Below, piece after piece: positions 1-8,403 of a DNA stretch of 64,000 bases (position 1 is its first letter; each line of letters begins with the position of its first letter). The notes beneath the pieces were generated by a model. That model worked only from the letters and a program-made list of their open reading frames with translations, searched no databases and was not told the DNA's origin. Location: the NCBI RefSeq assembly GCF_900109575.1, contig NZ_FOAF01000016.1, forward strand, positions 1-64,000. The letters run 5' to 3'. Position numbers and translations under genes: made by a program. Origin of the DNA: Olivibacter domesticus. Its GTDB lineage: Bacteria; Bacteroidota; Bacteroidia; Sphingobacteriales; Sphingobacteriaceae.

Positions 1-366
1 GGCTACACAGGTGCGCACGGGGTAGGGTGCTTTAAAATAAGTAATATACAGCTGGTTGAACGTGTTGAACTGCGTCATGCTGCTCAAATAAACAGTAACG
101 CTAAAAACTCTTTCTTTATCGCTGTTAGCGCTGCGAAGCACCTGATCTAGATTGGTAAACAGTTGAAGTACTTCTTGCTCAAATGATGGTGGAAGCTGGC
201 CTGCCTGGTCTAGGCCTAATAGGCCGGATGTATAAACGATGCCTTGTTGCAGTACAAAATCGCTATAGGGCTTTACTGGCTCTTTTGTGCTCGTTTGCGC
301 GGCTAGCTGCATGCTTATTAAGCTGCAACATAATGCCAGACAGGTTATTAAAATGTTAGTTTTCAT
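1..366 (-). CDS. RidA/YjgF-family protein, exported, 3' end cut by window edge
   Basis: The reverse strand from an ATG at 366 reads 122 codons without a stop and runs off the left edge. The first 24 residues form a signal peptide ending LAAQ. The rest resembles the Rid (YjgF/YER057c/UK114) fold: a YTSGLLGLD segment, a Q-L-F-x-N-L-D-Q-V-L helix, and V-x-V-Y-L followed by F-N-Q-L-Y-x-x-Y-F and P-V-R-T-C-V. Cytosolic RidA hydrolyses reactive enamines/imines. This copy would be periplasmic, so its substrate is unknown. The conserved arginine before T-C-V is present. A hairpin follows the next gene upstream (392-444), so it is probably transcribed separately from the M28 peptidase gene. Confidence 0.75.
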   Translation of the reverse strand, partial: MKTNILITCLALCCSLISMQLAAQTSTKEPVKPYSDFVLQQGIVYTSGLLGLDQAGQLPPSFEQEVLQLFTNLDQVLRSANSDKERVFSVTVYLSSMTQFNTFNQLYITYFKAPYPVRTCVA

Positions 367-391
367 CGGAATAAATCATTTTAAAAGGTAA

Positions 392-444
392 GGAAGCTTA
401 CATGTTTGTTCATTTCTTTTAAGGTTGGCAAACATGTAGCTTCC
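392..444 (-). terminator. Hairpin terminator after the M28 peptidase gene
   Basis: Two arms, 392-408 and 429-444, pair over about 16 bp with a one-base bulge and a 20-nt loop. The hairpin lies 12 nt beyond the stop of the minus-strand peptidase gene. On the minus strand it is followed by TTACCTTTTAA, a weak U-tract, so the efficiency is uncertain. Confidence 0.5.
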
Positions 445-456
445 ATTTTATTATTT

Positions 457-1839
457 TCACAAACCATACTCGCTTATCAGAAAAGCCATCGCGGTCATAG
501 CTACCGCTCCTAAAGTTACTTCCCGATAGTTGAGCTTATCGAGGGTATCCAACTCACTGTGGTGAATATGAAATAGCCGATGGGATGCGCAATCTAAACT
601 CAGCAATACCTTCGATAAATCTTTCATGGCGGCAATGTCTACACCTCTATGCTGTGCAAGGATGCGCCCCATGCCATATTGCGATAATAGCGGACTATAA
701 GCCTTGATCTGATTCACGGCTTGTGGGTCGCCATCAATGCGAAATCCAACCGGTTGAAAACCTCCAGCGTCAGACTCGATGGATGCAAGGTGTTTCTCCT
801 TGTTTTCTCTTACCGCAGATGCATATTTACTGCCGCCATGTGCGCCAGACTCTTCGTTCATATAGAAGATAAAGCGAATGCTTCGTTTGGGTTTGGACGC
901 CAGGGTCTTAAATAAGCGCAAGGCCTCGATGGTCTGCGCAATGCCCGTTGCATCATCGCTGGCACCTTCACCCACATCCCACGAATCAATATGTGCGCCG
1001 ATGGTGATAAATTCATCTGGGAATTCTTTTCCGGTTATTTCGGCAATGACATTGTTTGAAACGATTTCGGGCAAGGTGCTGCAGTGCATCTCTAAAGAGA
1101 ATCGGAGCGTGGGATCGTCTTTAAGCGTTTGACTCAGCAGGTCGGCGCTGCGCGTGCCGAGTGCGGCAGCAGGAATCTTATTGATCCCGTCTGCATACTG
1201 CATGGCACCGGTATGTGGAGCATCATCTTTGGCAAGTGTAAGTGAGCGTACCAAAGCCCCTATAGCCCCTTTTTTGGCGGCTTCAATGGCGCCTATGGAG
1301 CGCTGATCAACAGCTTCCAGATAGGCATCAAATGGATCGATTTTAGTGGCATCCATGGCGCGGTTGTAGAAAACGAATTTGCCTTTTACTTTATCTGCCG
1401 GTAAGGCCGACAATTCCGCCCATGATTTCACTTCAACAACTTCGGCACTTAGCGTGCCCTTGGTGGCCACTGATCCACCAAAGGCGAGTACCTGCATCGG
1501 CTGCATATGGTCAGCCGTTTGGAAAAAAGCTTTCTCTTTTGGGCCTCTTTTCCATACGGGTATCTTGACGGCTTGTAAATACACGGTGTCGGGCTTCAAT
1601 GCTTCCAGCTGCAATTTGATCCAGTGCACTGCTGCTTCTGCCTGTGGCGACCCGGAAATTCGGTGGCCGATCTGTTTGGTTAGATGGTGCAAATGTGCGG
1701 GTATGGGCGCATTTGTTAGCGACTCATCGAAAAAATGTGCAATGGTAGCTTTTTTATCTTCGGGCGTCGTTTGGGCTGAAAGATTCTTGAAAAGAAGAAA
1801 AACAGCGGCGACGCAAATCCAGTACTTCATGTGTTTCAT
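457..1839 (-). CDS. M28-family zinc peptidase (carboxypeptidase Q-like), exported
   Basis: 460 aa with an N-terminal signal peptide (residues 1-22, ending LSAQ). Residues 90-250 form a PA-like inserted domain and the catalytic domain follows. Likely zinc ligands and catalytic residues are H283 and D285 (GAHIDSWD), D295/D296 (ASDDATG), E329/E330 (NEESG), D357 (SDAGG) and a late histidine in H-H-S-E-L-D-T-L-D-K. This is the arrangement of the plasma glutamate carboxypeptidase/CPQ branch of M28, which releases residues from dipeptides. The location is probably periplasmic. An ATG four codons later is an alternative start. It lies 12 nt downstream of the MBL-fold gene and is almost certainly co-transcribed with it. 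Confidence 0.9.
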   Translation of the reverse strand: MKHMKYWICVAAVFLLFKNLSAQTTPEDKKATIAHFFDESLTNAPIPAHLHHLTKQIGHRISGSPQAEAAVHWIKLQLEALKPDTVYLQAVKIPVWKRGPKEKAFFQTADHMQPMQVLAFGGSVATKGTLSAEVVEVKSWAELSALPADKVKGKFVFYNRAMDATKIDPFDAYLEAVDQRSIGAIEAAKKGAIGALVRSLTLAKDDAPHTGAMQYADGINKIPAAALGTRSADLLSQTLKDDPTLRFSLEMHCSTLPEIVSNNVIAEITGKEFPDEFITIGAHIDSWDVGEGASDDATGIAQTIEALRLFKTLASKPKRSIRFIFYMNEESGAHGGSKYASAVRENKEKHLASIESDAGGFQPVGFRIDGDPQAVNQIKAYSPLLSQYGMGRILAQHRGVDIAAMKDLSKVLLSLDCASHRLFHIHHSELDTLDKLNYREVTLGAVAMTAMAFLISEYGL

Positions 1840-1851
1840 AGATGTTTTGTT

Positions 1852-2829
1852 TTACTGTCCCTTACCTGTTGGGTCGATTGTATAGTTGATGGGATACCAG
1901 TGGTAACCATTTCCTTCCTTTTTGATGTGCCCGATCCCGGGATAGGAGAGATGGTCTGCCGCGATCCAGTATTTGTTTTGGGCAGCATCGGTAAAGGCCT
2001 TTTTGCGTGTCATTGCGGCCTGGTCGGGATCGATGTCGTACACAATTCTTACGTCTGGATTGGGGAATTGTACCGCGGCTGAATGCAAGAGATCACCCCA
2101 GAACACGATTTTTTCGTTTTTGCTCACCAGCTGATAAAAGGTATGTCCCGGCGTATGTCCTTGAGCAGCCAGCGGTGTCAGACCTGGAAATAGCTCTTTA
2201 CCGAACGTAAAGGTTTTGACTTTTCCTGCCTTCACATAAGGAAGGATTTTTTCACGGGCTTGTTCGAAATATACTTTCTTATCTGCCGGTGCTTTTTTAT
2301 AACTTTCGTCGCCTAACCAAAAATCCAATTCGGTTTTGCTAACATATACCGTGGCATTGGGGAAAACCATTTTGTCGCCATCCATCAATCCGCCTGTATG
2401 ATCGGTATGGATATGTGTCACCAGAATGACATCGATTTTCTTCGGGTCATAGCCCGCTTTCAAAAGGTTGCGGGGCAGATGGCCTAAGGATGGCCCGTAT
2501 AAGTCGGAGGTTCCGGCATCTACCATCATCAGTTTGTTATCTAATTTAAATAAATAGGCGTTTACGGATGCTTCGTTTTCATCGGTTTGAAAGTTCTCGG
2601 AAGTAAGATGATCAATTTCTTCATCTGTGGTATTTATTAATAGGTCTTTAAGAACCTGATTAACACTGCCGTCTGAGAGTGCAGTGATTTTAACATCACC
2701 CAATACCATCTCGTAGTTGCTAGGCTGCGCTAAGTACGAGAGGATTTGCTGTGCGGACAGCTCAGCATGGATGCCTACAAAGAGGCTGAACAGGGTGCCG
2801 AATAAAATATTTGAACGTGTAATTTTCAT
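1852..2829 (-). CDS. Exported MBL-fold metallo-hydrolase
   Basis: 325 aa with a signal peptide (about residues 1-26). The binuclear metal motif H-I-H-T-D-H is followed by G-H-T-P-G-H-T and F-W-G-D-L-L-H, the usual beta-lactamase-fold ligand series. The protein resembles periplasmic lactonase/quorum-quenching-like or general MBL hydrolases. The substrate cannot be told from sequence. It is the first gene of a minus-strand pair with the M28 peptidase and is divergent from the HxlR gene at 3007. The 177-nt gap between them carries two palindromes, so this pair is the likely HxlR target. Confidence 0.88.
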   Translation of the reverse strand: MKITRSNILFGTLFSLFVGIHAELSAQQILSYLAQPSNYEMVLGDVKITALSDGSVNQVLKDLLINTTDEEIDHLTSENFQTDENEASVNAYLFKLDNKLMMVDAGTSDLYGPSLGHLPRNLLKAGYDPKKIDVILVTHIHTDHTGGLMDGDKMVFPNATVYVSKTELDFWLGDESYKKAPADKKVYFEQAREKILPYVKAGKVKTFTFGKELFPGLTPLAAQGHTPGHTFYQLVSKNEKIVFWGDLLHSAAVQFPNPDVRIVYDIDPDQAAMTRKKAFTDAAQNKYWIAADHLSYPGIGHIKKEGNGYHWYPINYTIDPTGKGQ

Positions 2830-2910
2830 TGTTAATGTTTTTTAAATTAAAAAGTCGAATGCTGCGCGCAAGCATGAGCCTACAAAGCTAGGGGCATAGG
2901 GACTGATAAA

Positions 2911-2955
2911 CAAGTACGTACTTGATTGTAGCATAGGTACAAAAAAGTACCTATG
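2911..2955. promoter_or_regulatory. Two palindromes: predicted HxlR operators
   Basis: 2911-2924 is the perfect 14-bp palindrome CAAGTACGTACTTG. 2932-2955 is CATAGGTAC, six A, then GTACCTATG (9-bp arms). Both centre on GTAC and sit between the divergent MBL-hydrolase and HxlR genes. HxlR/YodB-type repressors bind short inverted repeats of the TACT..AGTA type. Assigning the sites to this regulator is inference. Confidence 0.6.
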
Positions 2956-2977
2956 GCTATAAAATAACAAATTGTTT

Positions 2978-2985
2978 TACCTTTG
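2978..2985 (+). promoter_or_regulatory. Bacteroidota -7 box for the HxlR gene
   Basis: TACCTTTG matches the TAnnTTTG -7 consensus of the Bacteroidota primary sigma factor, 21 nt before the ATG. No clear -33 TTTG is seen at the usual distance. The second palindrome ends 22 nt upstream, which fits repression. Confidence 0.45.
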
Positions 2986-3006
2986 TATATAAATAACTAA
3001 CAAGCT

Positions 3007-3351
3007 ATGTACGAGCGTAAGATTCCAAAAAATATAGATTGTGGTGTGGCAGCAACCATGGATATTATTGGCGGGAAGTGGAAGCCCTGCCTTATTTTTA
3101 ATATCATGAACGGGCATAGGCGGCCCAGCCAACTACAACGGCTTAATCCGCTGGCCACCAGAAAAGTGCTCAACCAGCAATTAAAAGAGTTGGAAGAGCG
3201 GGATGTCATCAGGCGGGTAGTGTATCCCGAATTGCCGCCGAAGGTAGAGTATTTTCTAACGGATTTTGGAGAATCATTGATTCCTGTAATTAAAGTGATC
3301 GATCAATGGGGCGAAGAATTGTTACAACGTCAGTTGGTGGAAGCGCGCTGA
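3007..3351 (+). CDS. HxlR-family transcriptional regulator
   Basis: 114 aa, the usual size for the family. The winged-helix core is seen in I-I-G-G-K-W-K (about residues 21-27), R-P-S-Q-L-Q-R, T-R-K-V-L-N-Q-Q-L-K-E-L and the wing V-Y-P-E-L-P-P-K-V-E-Y. A single cysteine near residue 13 precedes the HTH, where YodB/HypR-type members carry their redox-sensing thiol. That suggests, without proving, sensing of electrophiles or oxidants. It is divergent from the MBL/M28 pair with palindromes between, so it probably controls that pair and itself. The NADH dehydrogenase gene downstream has its own promoter-like sequence. A second HxlR gene lies at 9858. Confidence 0.92.
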   Translation: MYERKIPKNIDCGVAATMDIIGGKWKPCLIFNIMNGHRRPSQLQRLNPLATRKVLNQQLKELEERDVIRRVVYPELPPKVEYFLTDFGESLIPVIKVIDQWGEELLQRQLVEAR

Positions 3352-3424
3352 TACAAGCATTTGTTCACCGTTCATTACGATCATTTCATCGCCTGTTAAG
3401 GCAGTTCTAGCGAAATCTCGCGCC

Positions 3425-3450
3425 TTGTTTACCCTGTCTACTTATTTTTG
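3425..3450 (+). promoter_or_regulatory. Promoter candidate for the NADH dehydrogenase gene
   Basis: TTG at 3425-3427 and TATTTTTG at 3443-3450 resemble the -33/-7 boxes of Bacteroidota, but the 15-nt spacing is short. It lies inside the 5' extension of the reading frame and so favours the ATG at 3500 as the true start. Confidence 0.4.
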
Positions 3451-3499
3451 GTGCCAGCCATTAAAGACAACGGGCAGCCTACATAAAAATCTCTTGGGT

Positions 3500-4831
3500 A
3501 TGAAAAATTCAGAAAAAGCTAATCCGAAAAAGCACATCGTTGTGGTAGGTGGTGGTTTTGCCGGATTGAACTTCGCAAAAAAAATCGCTAATAACAACTT
3601 CTATGATGTTACTGTTTTAGATAAGAACAACTATAATTACTTCACTCCGTTACTTTATCAGGTAGCAACCGGTTATCTTGAGCCATCGAGTATTAGTTAT
3701 CCCTTTCGAAAATTATTCAGAAATAAAGGTGTAAAATTCAGACTGGCGGAAGTGGAGAAGGTGGATACGGATAAATGCCTATTGTATCTTAACAACGGTG
3801 AAATAGCTTACGATTATGTAGTGTTTGCTGCCGGGGCCAAAACAAATTTTTTTGGCAATGAGGACGTGAAGAGAAGGGCCTTATCCCTTAAAGGGATGGA
3901 TGATGCTATTTCCATGCGCAACGAATTGATTAGAACAATGGAGAAAGCTGCCATTGAAACGGATTTGGAGGAACGTAAGCGACTTTTAACTATCGTAATT
4001 GTAGGAGGAGGAGCAACGGGTGTGGAGATTGCCGGTGTATTGGCAGAAATGAAAAAATTTATAATAGAGAAGGATTACCCTGAGTTTAAAGGGGCAGAGG
4101 GTGATATCCATGTTGTAGATGGAAATACCAGTTTGTTAGCACCAATGAGCGAGAAAACGCATAAAGCAGCTTACAGTACACTCAGAAAATTGGGCGTAAA
4201 AGTGAAGCTACTCACGCATGTTTCGAACTATCAGGACGATAAGATAACGTTTTCTGATGGGGCTTTTGTTGAGGCGAAAACAGTGATATGGTGCGCAGGT
4301 GTTACGGCCAATATTGTTGATGGGATTCCTAAAAGTAGCTTAGGCATTGGAAACCGTATGAAAACAAACCAATTTAATCAGGTGCTCGGTCTTGATAATG
4401 TATATGCCGTGGGCGATATTAGCGTGCAGGAAACCGATCCGGTTTATCCTAAAGGGCATCCGCAGCTGGCCCAACCGGCTATTCAACAGGGAGGGCACCT
4501 TGCAAAGAATCTTAAGGCAATGGCACAAGGGAAGGCGCTCACGCCATTCAAATATTTTGATAAGGGGGATATGGCTATTATTGGACGGAATTATGCTGTT
4601 GCAGACCTCTTTAAACATAAACTTCACTTTGGAGGCTTTTTGGGATTAATGAGCTGGTTGTTTATTCATATCGTATCGTTAGTCAATTACAATAATAAGA
4701 TTAAGACATTTTATGATTGGGTAGTTGCCTATTTAACGCGTGACCAGCATTTGAGAATGATTTTTACAGAAACAGAAAAGAAGGGACAAAGAAGGGATAT
4801 GAAAAATGATAGTGAGGGTATGCCCGTATAA
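3500..4831 (+). CDS. ndh: Type II NADH:quinone oxidoreductase (NDH-2)
   Basis: 443 aa from the ATG at 3500. The frame is open 25 codons further up, but a promoter-like box lies there and the FAD motif needs a start near 3500. Two Rossmann motifs are visible: V-V-V-G-G-G-F-A-G-L (FAD) near residue 15 and V-I-V-G-G-G-A-T-G-V-E-I-A-G (NADH) near residue 170. The C-terminus has the hydrophobic, membrane-associating segment (F-G-G-F-L-G-L-M-S-W-L-F-I-H-I) typical of bacterial NDH-2. It oxidises NADH and reduces menaquinone without pumping protons, at the inner face of the cytoplasmic membrane. It follows the HxlR gene by about 150 nt on the same strand. Confidence 0.9.
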   Translation: MKNSEKANPKKHIVVVGGGFAGLNFAKKIANNNFYDVTVLDKNNYNYFTPLLYQVATGYLEPSSISYPFRKLFRNKGVKFRLAEVEKVDTDKCLLYLNNGEIAYDYVVFAAGAKTNFFGNEDVKRRALSLKGMDDAISMRNELIRTMEKAAIETDLEERKRLLTIVIVGGGATGVEIAGVLAEMKKFIIEKDYPEFKGAEGDIHVVDGNTSLLAPMSEKTHKAAYSTLRKLGVKVKLLTHVSNYQDDKITFSDGAFVEAKTVIWCAGVTANIVDGIPKSSLGIGNRMKTNQFNQVLGLDNVYAVGDISVQETDPVYPKGHPQLAQPAIQQGGHLAKNLKAMAQGKALTPFKYFDKGDMAIIGRNYAVADLFKHKLHFGGFLGLMSWLFIHIVSLVNYNNKIKTFYDWVVAYLTRDQHLRMIFTETEKKGQRRDMKNDSEGMPV

Positions 4832-5127
4832 AAGCAAGAAATGAAGGTGGTTGTTGGATAAATTGTAAAATGGTTCTTCAATGGATGGAAGCTTAATTGT
4901 CATCTACGTGTTATAACAAATATTCAAGAAAATTTTAAGTATTTGGTAATAAGTAATTCATACCCTGTTTGCTGTTACTTACCTTATTGTAAGTTGTTGA
5001 CTATACGTTGTTTATAATGTTTTTTTGTAGAAAAAATAGAACGATGAAACCATCATGATTTTACAAACCACCTAGTGGGATGAATGATCAGATAGTTTCA
5101 TCACCATTAACAAACAAATTTATAAGG

Positions 5128-5868
5128 ATGAAAAAAAACATTTTGATTACAGGTGGTTCGTCAGGCATAGGTGAAGGGCTTGCCCGTTATTTTCATAGCA
5201 AAGGATGGCAAGTGTTAATTACCGGTCGTAATATGGAACGTTTAGCGGCCCTGAAAAATGAGCTGCCTCAGCTGAATACAATAAGGTACGATAGTTTGAA
5301 ACAGGGGCAGGAGCAAGAGATTGTTGATTTCATTCGAAAGGAATGGGATAGTAAATTAGATGTGCTGGTGAACAATGCAGGGCATGTGGCTTTGACACCA
5401 TTAGAGGGAGTTGATGAAGAGTCTTTGGAAGAAATGTACCGCGTGCACCTAATAGCGCCGACGATGCTTACTGCTGGCTGTCTTGGTTTTCTCGAAAAAA
5501 CAAAAGGGCAGATAGTTAACGTCAGTAGCAGTCATGGTATTAAAGCCTTTCCGCAGCTAAGCGCTTACGGTTCTGCAAAAGCAGGTTTGAATATGCTGAC
5601 AAAGATATGGGCCCTTGAGTTGGCTCCCTTGGGAATTCGTGTTAATTCGATCGCTCCGGGGCCGACGGATACACCAGTGCTGGCACATGCTGGGTTATCT
5701 GAGGAAATTATAGCGGCAATACATAGAGAAGAGGTGGAGTTGGTGCCGTTACGCAGAAGGGGAAGTGTAGAAGACATGGTTGCTAATGCGGCACTATTAA
5801 TTGACTCGGGGTCAACTTGGGTGACAGGTGTTGTGCTTCCAATTGATGGCGGGGTGTCTGTGAATTAG
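5128..5868 (+). CDS. Classical short-chain dehydrogenase/reductase
   Basis: 246 aa from the ATG at 5128; an upstream in-frame ATG at 5080 would add 16 residues with no SDR homology. It shows the cofactor motif T-G-G-S-S-G-I-G at the N-terminus, N-N-A-G, the S-S-S catalytic strand, Y-G-S-A-K (the Y-x3-K pair) and a C-terminal G-V-V-L-P-I-D-G-G. An arginine after the first strand (TGRN) favours NADP(H). The substrate is unknown. It stands alone between two gaps of 296 and 227 nt; neither gap contains another gene that I can see. Confidence 0.88.
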   Translation: MKKNILITGGSSGIGEGLARYFHSKGWQVLITGRNMERLAALKNELPQLNTIRYDSLKQGQEQEIVDFIRKEWDSKLDVLVNNAGHVALTPLEGVDEESLEEMYRVHLIAPTMLTAGCLGFLEKTKGQIVNVSSSHGIKAFPQLSAYGSAKAGLNMLTKIWALELAPLGIRVNSIAPGPTDTPVLAHAGLSEEIIAAIHREEVELVPLRRRGSVEDMVANAALLIDSGSTWVTGVVLPIDGGVSVN

Positions 5869-6095
5869 CAATTCAGGCTAAGTTCTTTAAAAAAGAGCTT
5901 TGCCTGTTCAATGCTTTATCCAATACCGGTAATTCAAATTGTCCTTATTAAAAGGAAGGCCTGCCATCGTATTGGTTTCTGTCGATTTTTCATTCTAATA
6001 GCGGAGTTGAAAAATGTACAAATAGAAGCGTCATCCGTCCATTTTACTGATAGGGTCTATAGCCGACTTTTGTAGAAATTAAATTCAGAAAAAAG

Positions 6096-6878
6096 ATGAA
6101 AACAGTTAATTATTCAAAAGGCAAAGTGGCATTAATAGTAGCGGTCGTTTTAGCTAATCTAGCCGTGGTGGCTCCGCAAGCATTTGCACAAGAAAAGAAA
6201 GTTAAAAATGTAGTGATCGTTCATGGTGCATTTGCAGATGGGTCGGGATGGAAAAGTGTGTACGATATCTTATCTGCTAAGGGTTATAATGTTAGCATTG
6301 TGCAGAACCCATTGACATCCTTAAGTGATGATGTTGAAGCTACAAAACGGATGTTAGACAGGCAGGATGGACCCGTGGTGTTGGTTGGTCATTCCTGGGG
6401 TGGTACGGTAATTACGGAAGCAGGTAATCACAGTAAAGTAGCGGCTTTGGTATATGTGGCGGCGCACCAACCAGATCAGGGTGAAAATACGATACAGTGG
6501 GCACAGTCTCTACCTACGCTTCCGGAGAATGGTATTCTTCCTCCGGATGACAGGGGTTACGTTTATTATGATAAAGCAAAATTTCATGCCGGCTTCGCGG
6601 CTGATGTTCCTGCAGAGGAGGCAGCCTTTATGTTCGCATCGCAACAACCAATAAAGGGGGCTGGTTTTGTGGAGACGATTACCAAAGCTGCCTGGAGAAC
6701 GAAGCCGTCTTATGGTATCGTAGCAACCGAAGATAAAAGTATTAACCCTGATATTGAACGGAACTTATACAAACGTTCGGGTACAAAAACGGTTGAAGTG
6801 AAAGGTAGCCATGTGGTTTTTATGACACATCCGGACGAAGTTGCTGGTGTAATCATCGCTGCGGCAGAAAATAAATAG
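6096..6878 (+). CDS. Exported alpha/beta hydrolase
   Basis: 260 aa. A signal peptide of about 31 residues ends in A-F-A-Q. The mature part has V-I-V-H-G-A-F-A-D-G-S-G-W (oxyanion strand), the nucleophile elbow G-H-S-W-G-G, and a late histidine in G-S-H-V-V-F-M-T-H-P. It belongs to the AB-hydrolase group with plant methylesterase/EstC-like sequence (P-x-L-V-G-H-S-W-G-G). The substrate is probably a small ester, which is inference. It stands alone, with a strong terminator 28 nt after the stop. Confidence 0.88.
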   Translation: MKTVNYSKGKVALIVAVVLANLAVVAPQAFAQEKKVKNVVIVHGAFADGSGWKSVYDILSAKGYNVSIVQNPLTSLSDDVEATKRMLDRQDGPVVLVGHSWGGTVITEAGNHSKVAALVYVAAHQPDQGENTIQWAQSLPTLPENGILPPDDRGYVYYDKAKFHAGFAADVPAEEAAFMFASQQPIKGAGFVETITKAAWRTKPSYGIVATEDKSINPDIERNLYKRSGTKTVEVKGSHVVFMTHPDEVAGVIIAAAENK

Positions 6879-6905
6879 GTACAGCCCAATCGTTATCATA
6901 TTGTT

Positions 6906-6945
6906 AAGCCTGGATTTACTCATTGAGTAAATCCAGGCTTTTTTA
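6906..6945 (+). terminator. Rho-independent terminator
   Basis: Perfect 15-bp stem, arms 6906-6920 and 6926-6940, 5-nt loop, followed by a run of six T (6939-6944). It ends the hydrolase transcript. The reverse direction has a weaker T-tract. Confidence 0.9.
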
Positions 6946-6961
6946 TATTTCAGCTAAGTGG

Positions 6962-7915
6962 CTAAGTGTGGCTACTTGCTAGCTGGCTGCCGCGCTCATT
7001 AATCGGTAACATAGGCGACTGCTGAATAGGCTGCTTTTGCAAATTGCCTTCCCCATATCGCAGTACATTCCTGTACAGCAAAGGGGAAAGGCTGGCTTTG
7101 TTTTTAAAGTATTTGCTGAAGTGGTATTCATCATGGAAGCCAAGATTAAAAGCAATTTCTTTTATAGGTTTTTCGGTTAGATAAAGCTCTCTTCTCGCCT
7201 CGAGCAGTATTCGTTCACCTATTAGCGCTGTGATGGTTTTGTTGCAGTGTGTTTTAACAATTCTACCCAATGTTTTTACCGAGACATTCAGTAGTGCGGC
7301 ATATTCACTTGGGTTGTGGAATTTTTTATAGTGCTCATCAATGGCTTTCTTTAATTTCCGGAGAATTTTGGCTTGATGGGTGGTGTCGAGTGATTCTGAA
7401 AACGGCGCATGCGCATGGCTTTTTAGTGTAGCACGTGCCGCTTGAATGATAAGGATTTTGAGGTAGGCCACCAATAAGTCAAACTGACCGGTAGCTTCTG
7501 TAATGATGGCTAGCTCGATTTGTTGGAATAAGTTGTCGAACAGGGGAAGATCTTTATCGTTGATGTGAATAAAGGAACTTCGCTTGTCGCGGCTAAAAAT
7601 AATATGATCGCACGAGACTTCGCTTTGCTGTTTTATGGTATAAAAGAAATCGGGATGAAAGTTCATTACGATGCCGTTTAATTTCTCGTCTTTTAGAGAG
7701 AAAGGGTATTCTGGCTCGAAGAATAACAAGGTGTTTTTTTTGATTGGAAAAGTTGCAAACTCTGCTTGCAGATCGCCACTTCCTTCTTGGATCCAAACAA
7801 CGGAAAATTGATTTAACCTTTGGGCTTTTTCTAAACAATGGTCCAGCGGAAAACGTGAAAATCGAAAGCTGATGCTTTGATCGATCGGACTGGTAAGAAA
7901 CAATGGGTATTTCAT
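6962..7915 (-). CDS. AraC-family transcriptional regulator
   Basis: 317 aa. Residues 1-170 form a cupin-like sensing region. Residues about 195-285 carry the double HTH: Y-A-A-L-L-N-V-S-V-K-T-L-G-R in the first and I-K-E-I-A-F-N-L-G-F-H-D-E-Y-H-F-S-K-Y-F-K in the second, the family signature. A tail of about 30 residues after the HTH is unusual but not alarming. It lies 41 nt downstream of the lipoprotein gene on the same strand and could be the last gene of the cytochrome - lipoprotein - AraC operon. The inducer is unknown. Confidence 0.9.
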   Translation of the reverse strand: MKYPLFLTSPIDQSISFRFSRFPLDHCLEKAQRLNQFSVVWIQEGSGDLQAEFATFPIKKNTLLFFEPEYPFSLKDEKLNGIVMNFHPDFFYTIKQQSEVSCDHIIFSRDKRSSFIHINDKDLPLFDNLFQQIELAIITEATGQFDLLVAYLKILIIQAARATLKSHAHAPFSESLDTTHQAKILRKLKKAIDEHYKKFHNPSEYAALLNVSVKTLGRIVKTHCNKTITALIGERILLEARRELYLTEKPIKEIAFNLGFHDEYHFSKYFKNKASLSPLLYRNVLRYGEGNLQKQPIQQSPMLPINERGSQLASSHT

Positions 7916-7956
7916 GGATGTCTTTTTTTGAAGGCGTTAGTTAAGTTAAACCGTAA

Positions 7957-8403
7957 TTAGGGGGATACGGCTAGTTGTTGATTCATAATAAAAGTGGTGC
8001 GTTCTACGTTATCGATAGGGAGAGCCTCGGCGAATGGACTATCAAAACACTCAAGTGTATAGTTAGGAACTACTTGGCGCTCTTTTGAGGTGATTTCTAC
8101 TGTTTCAATACACAATAGTGTACCATTTATGTTACTACCGTACCAAAAGGTATTGGGTTGCTGGCGCCATGTGACGAGCTTGTATAACTCGCTATTTTCC
8201 CTTGGCTTTTGCGCTAATTTGTTTTGAAGGGCAAGTTTATTGCCGAATAATACGGCAATCGTGTTTGCTCTTTCATTCACTATCATGGTAATGACACGGA
8301 GACTGTCATTTTGAAAAGATAAGTCACGAATGTGACCCGTATAATTACTGGTACAGGCGTTTGCCAATAAAAGGATAGATCCGTATAGCGTGGTGTATTT
8401 CAT
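7957..8403 (-). CDS. Small lipoprotein of unknown function
   Basis: 148 aa. The N-terminus is a lipoprotein signal with lipobox L-A-N-A-C (Cys about 17), so it is a membrane-anchored periplasmic protein. I do not recognise the rest. The start ATG overlaps the stop of the cytochrome gene (ATGA at 8400-8403), which implies translational coupling and a shared job. Confidence 0.7.
   Translation of the reverse strand: MKYTTLYGSILLLANACTSNYTGHIRDLSFQNDSLRVITMIVNERANTIAVLFGNKLALQNKLAQKPRENSELYKLVTWRQQPNTFWYGSNINGTLLCIETVEITSKERQVVPNYTLECFDSPFAEALPIDNVERTTFIMNQQLAVSP

Noticed and set aside
1379-1885. 168-codon plus-strand frame opposite the M28 peptidase gene
   Set aside because: Entirely inside an unambiguous peptidase gene; Cys/Trp-rich shadow.
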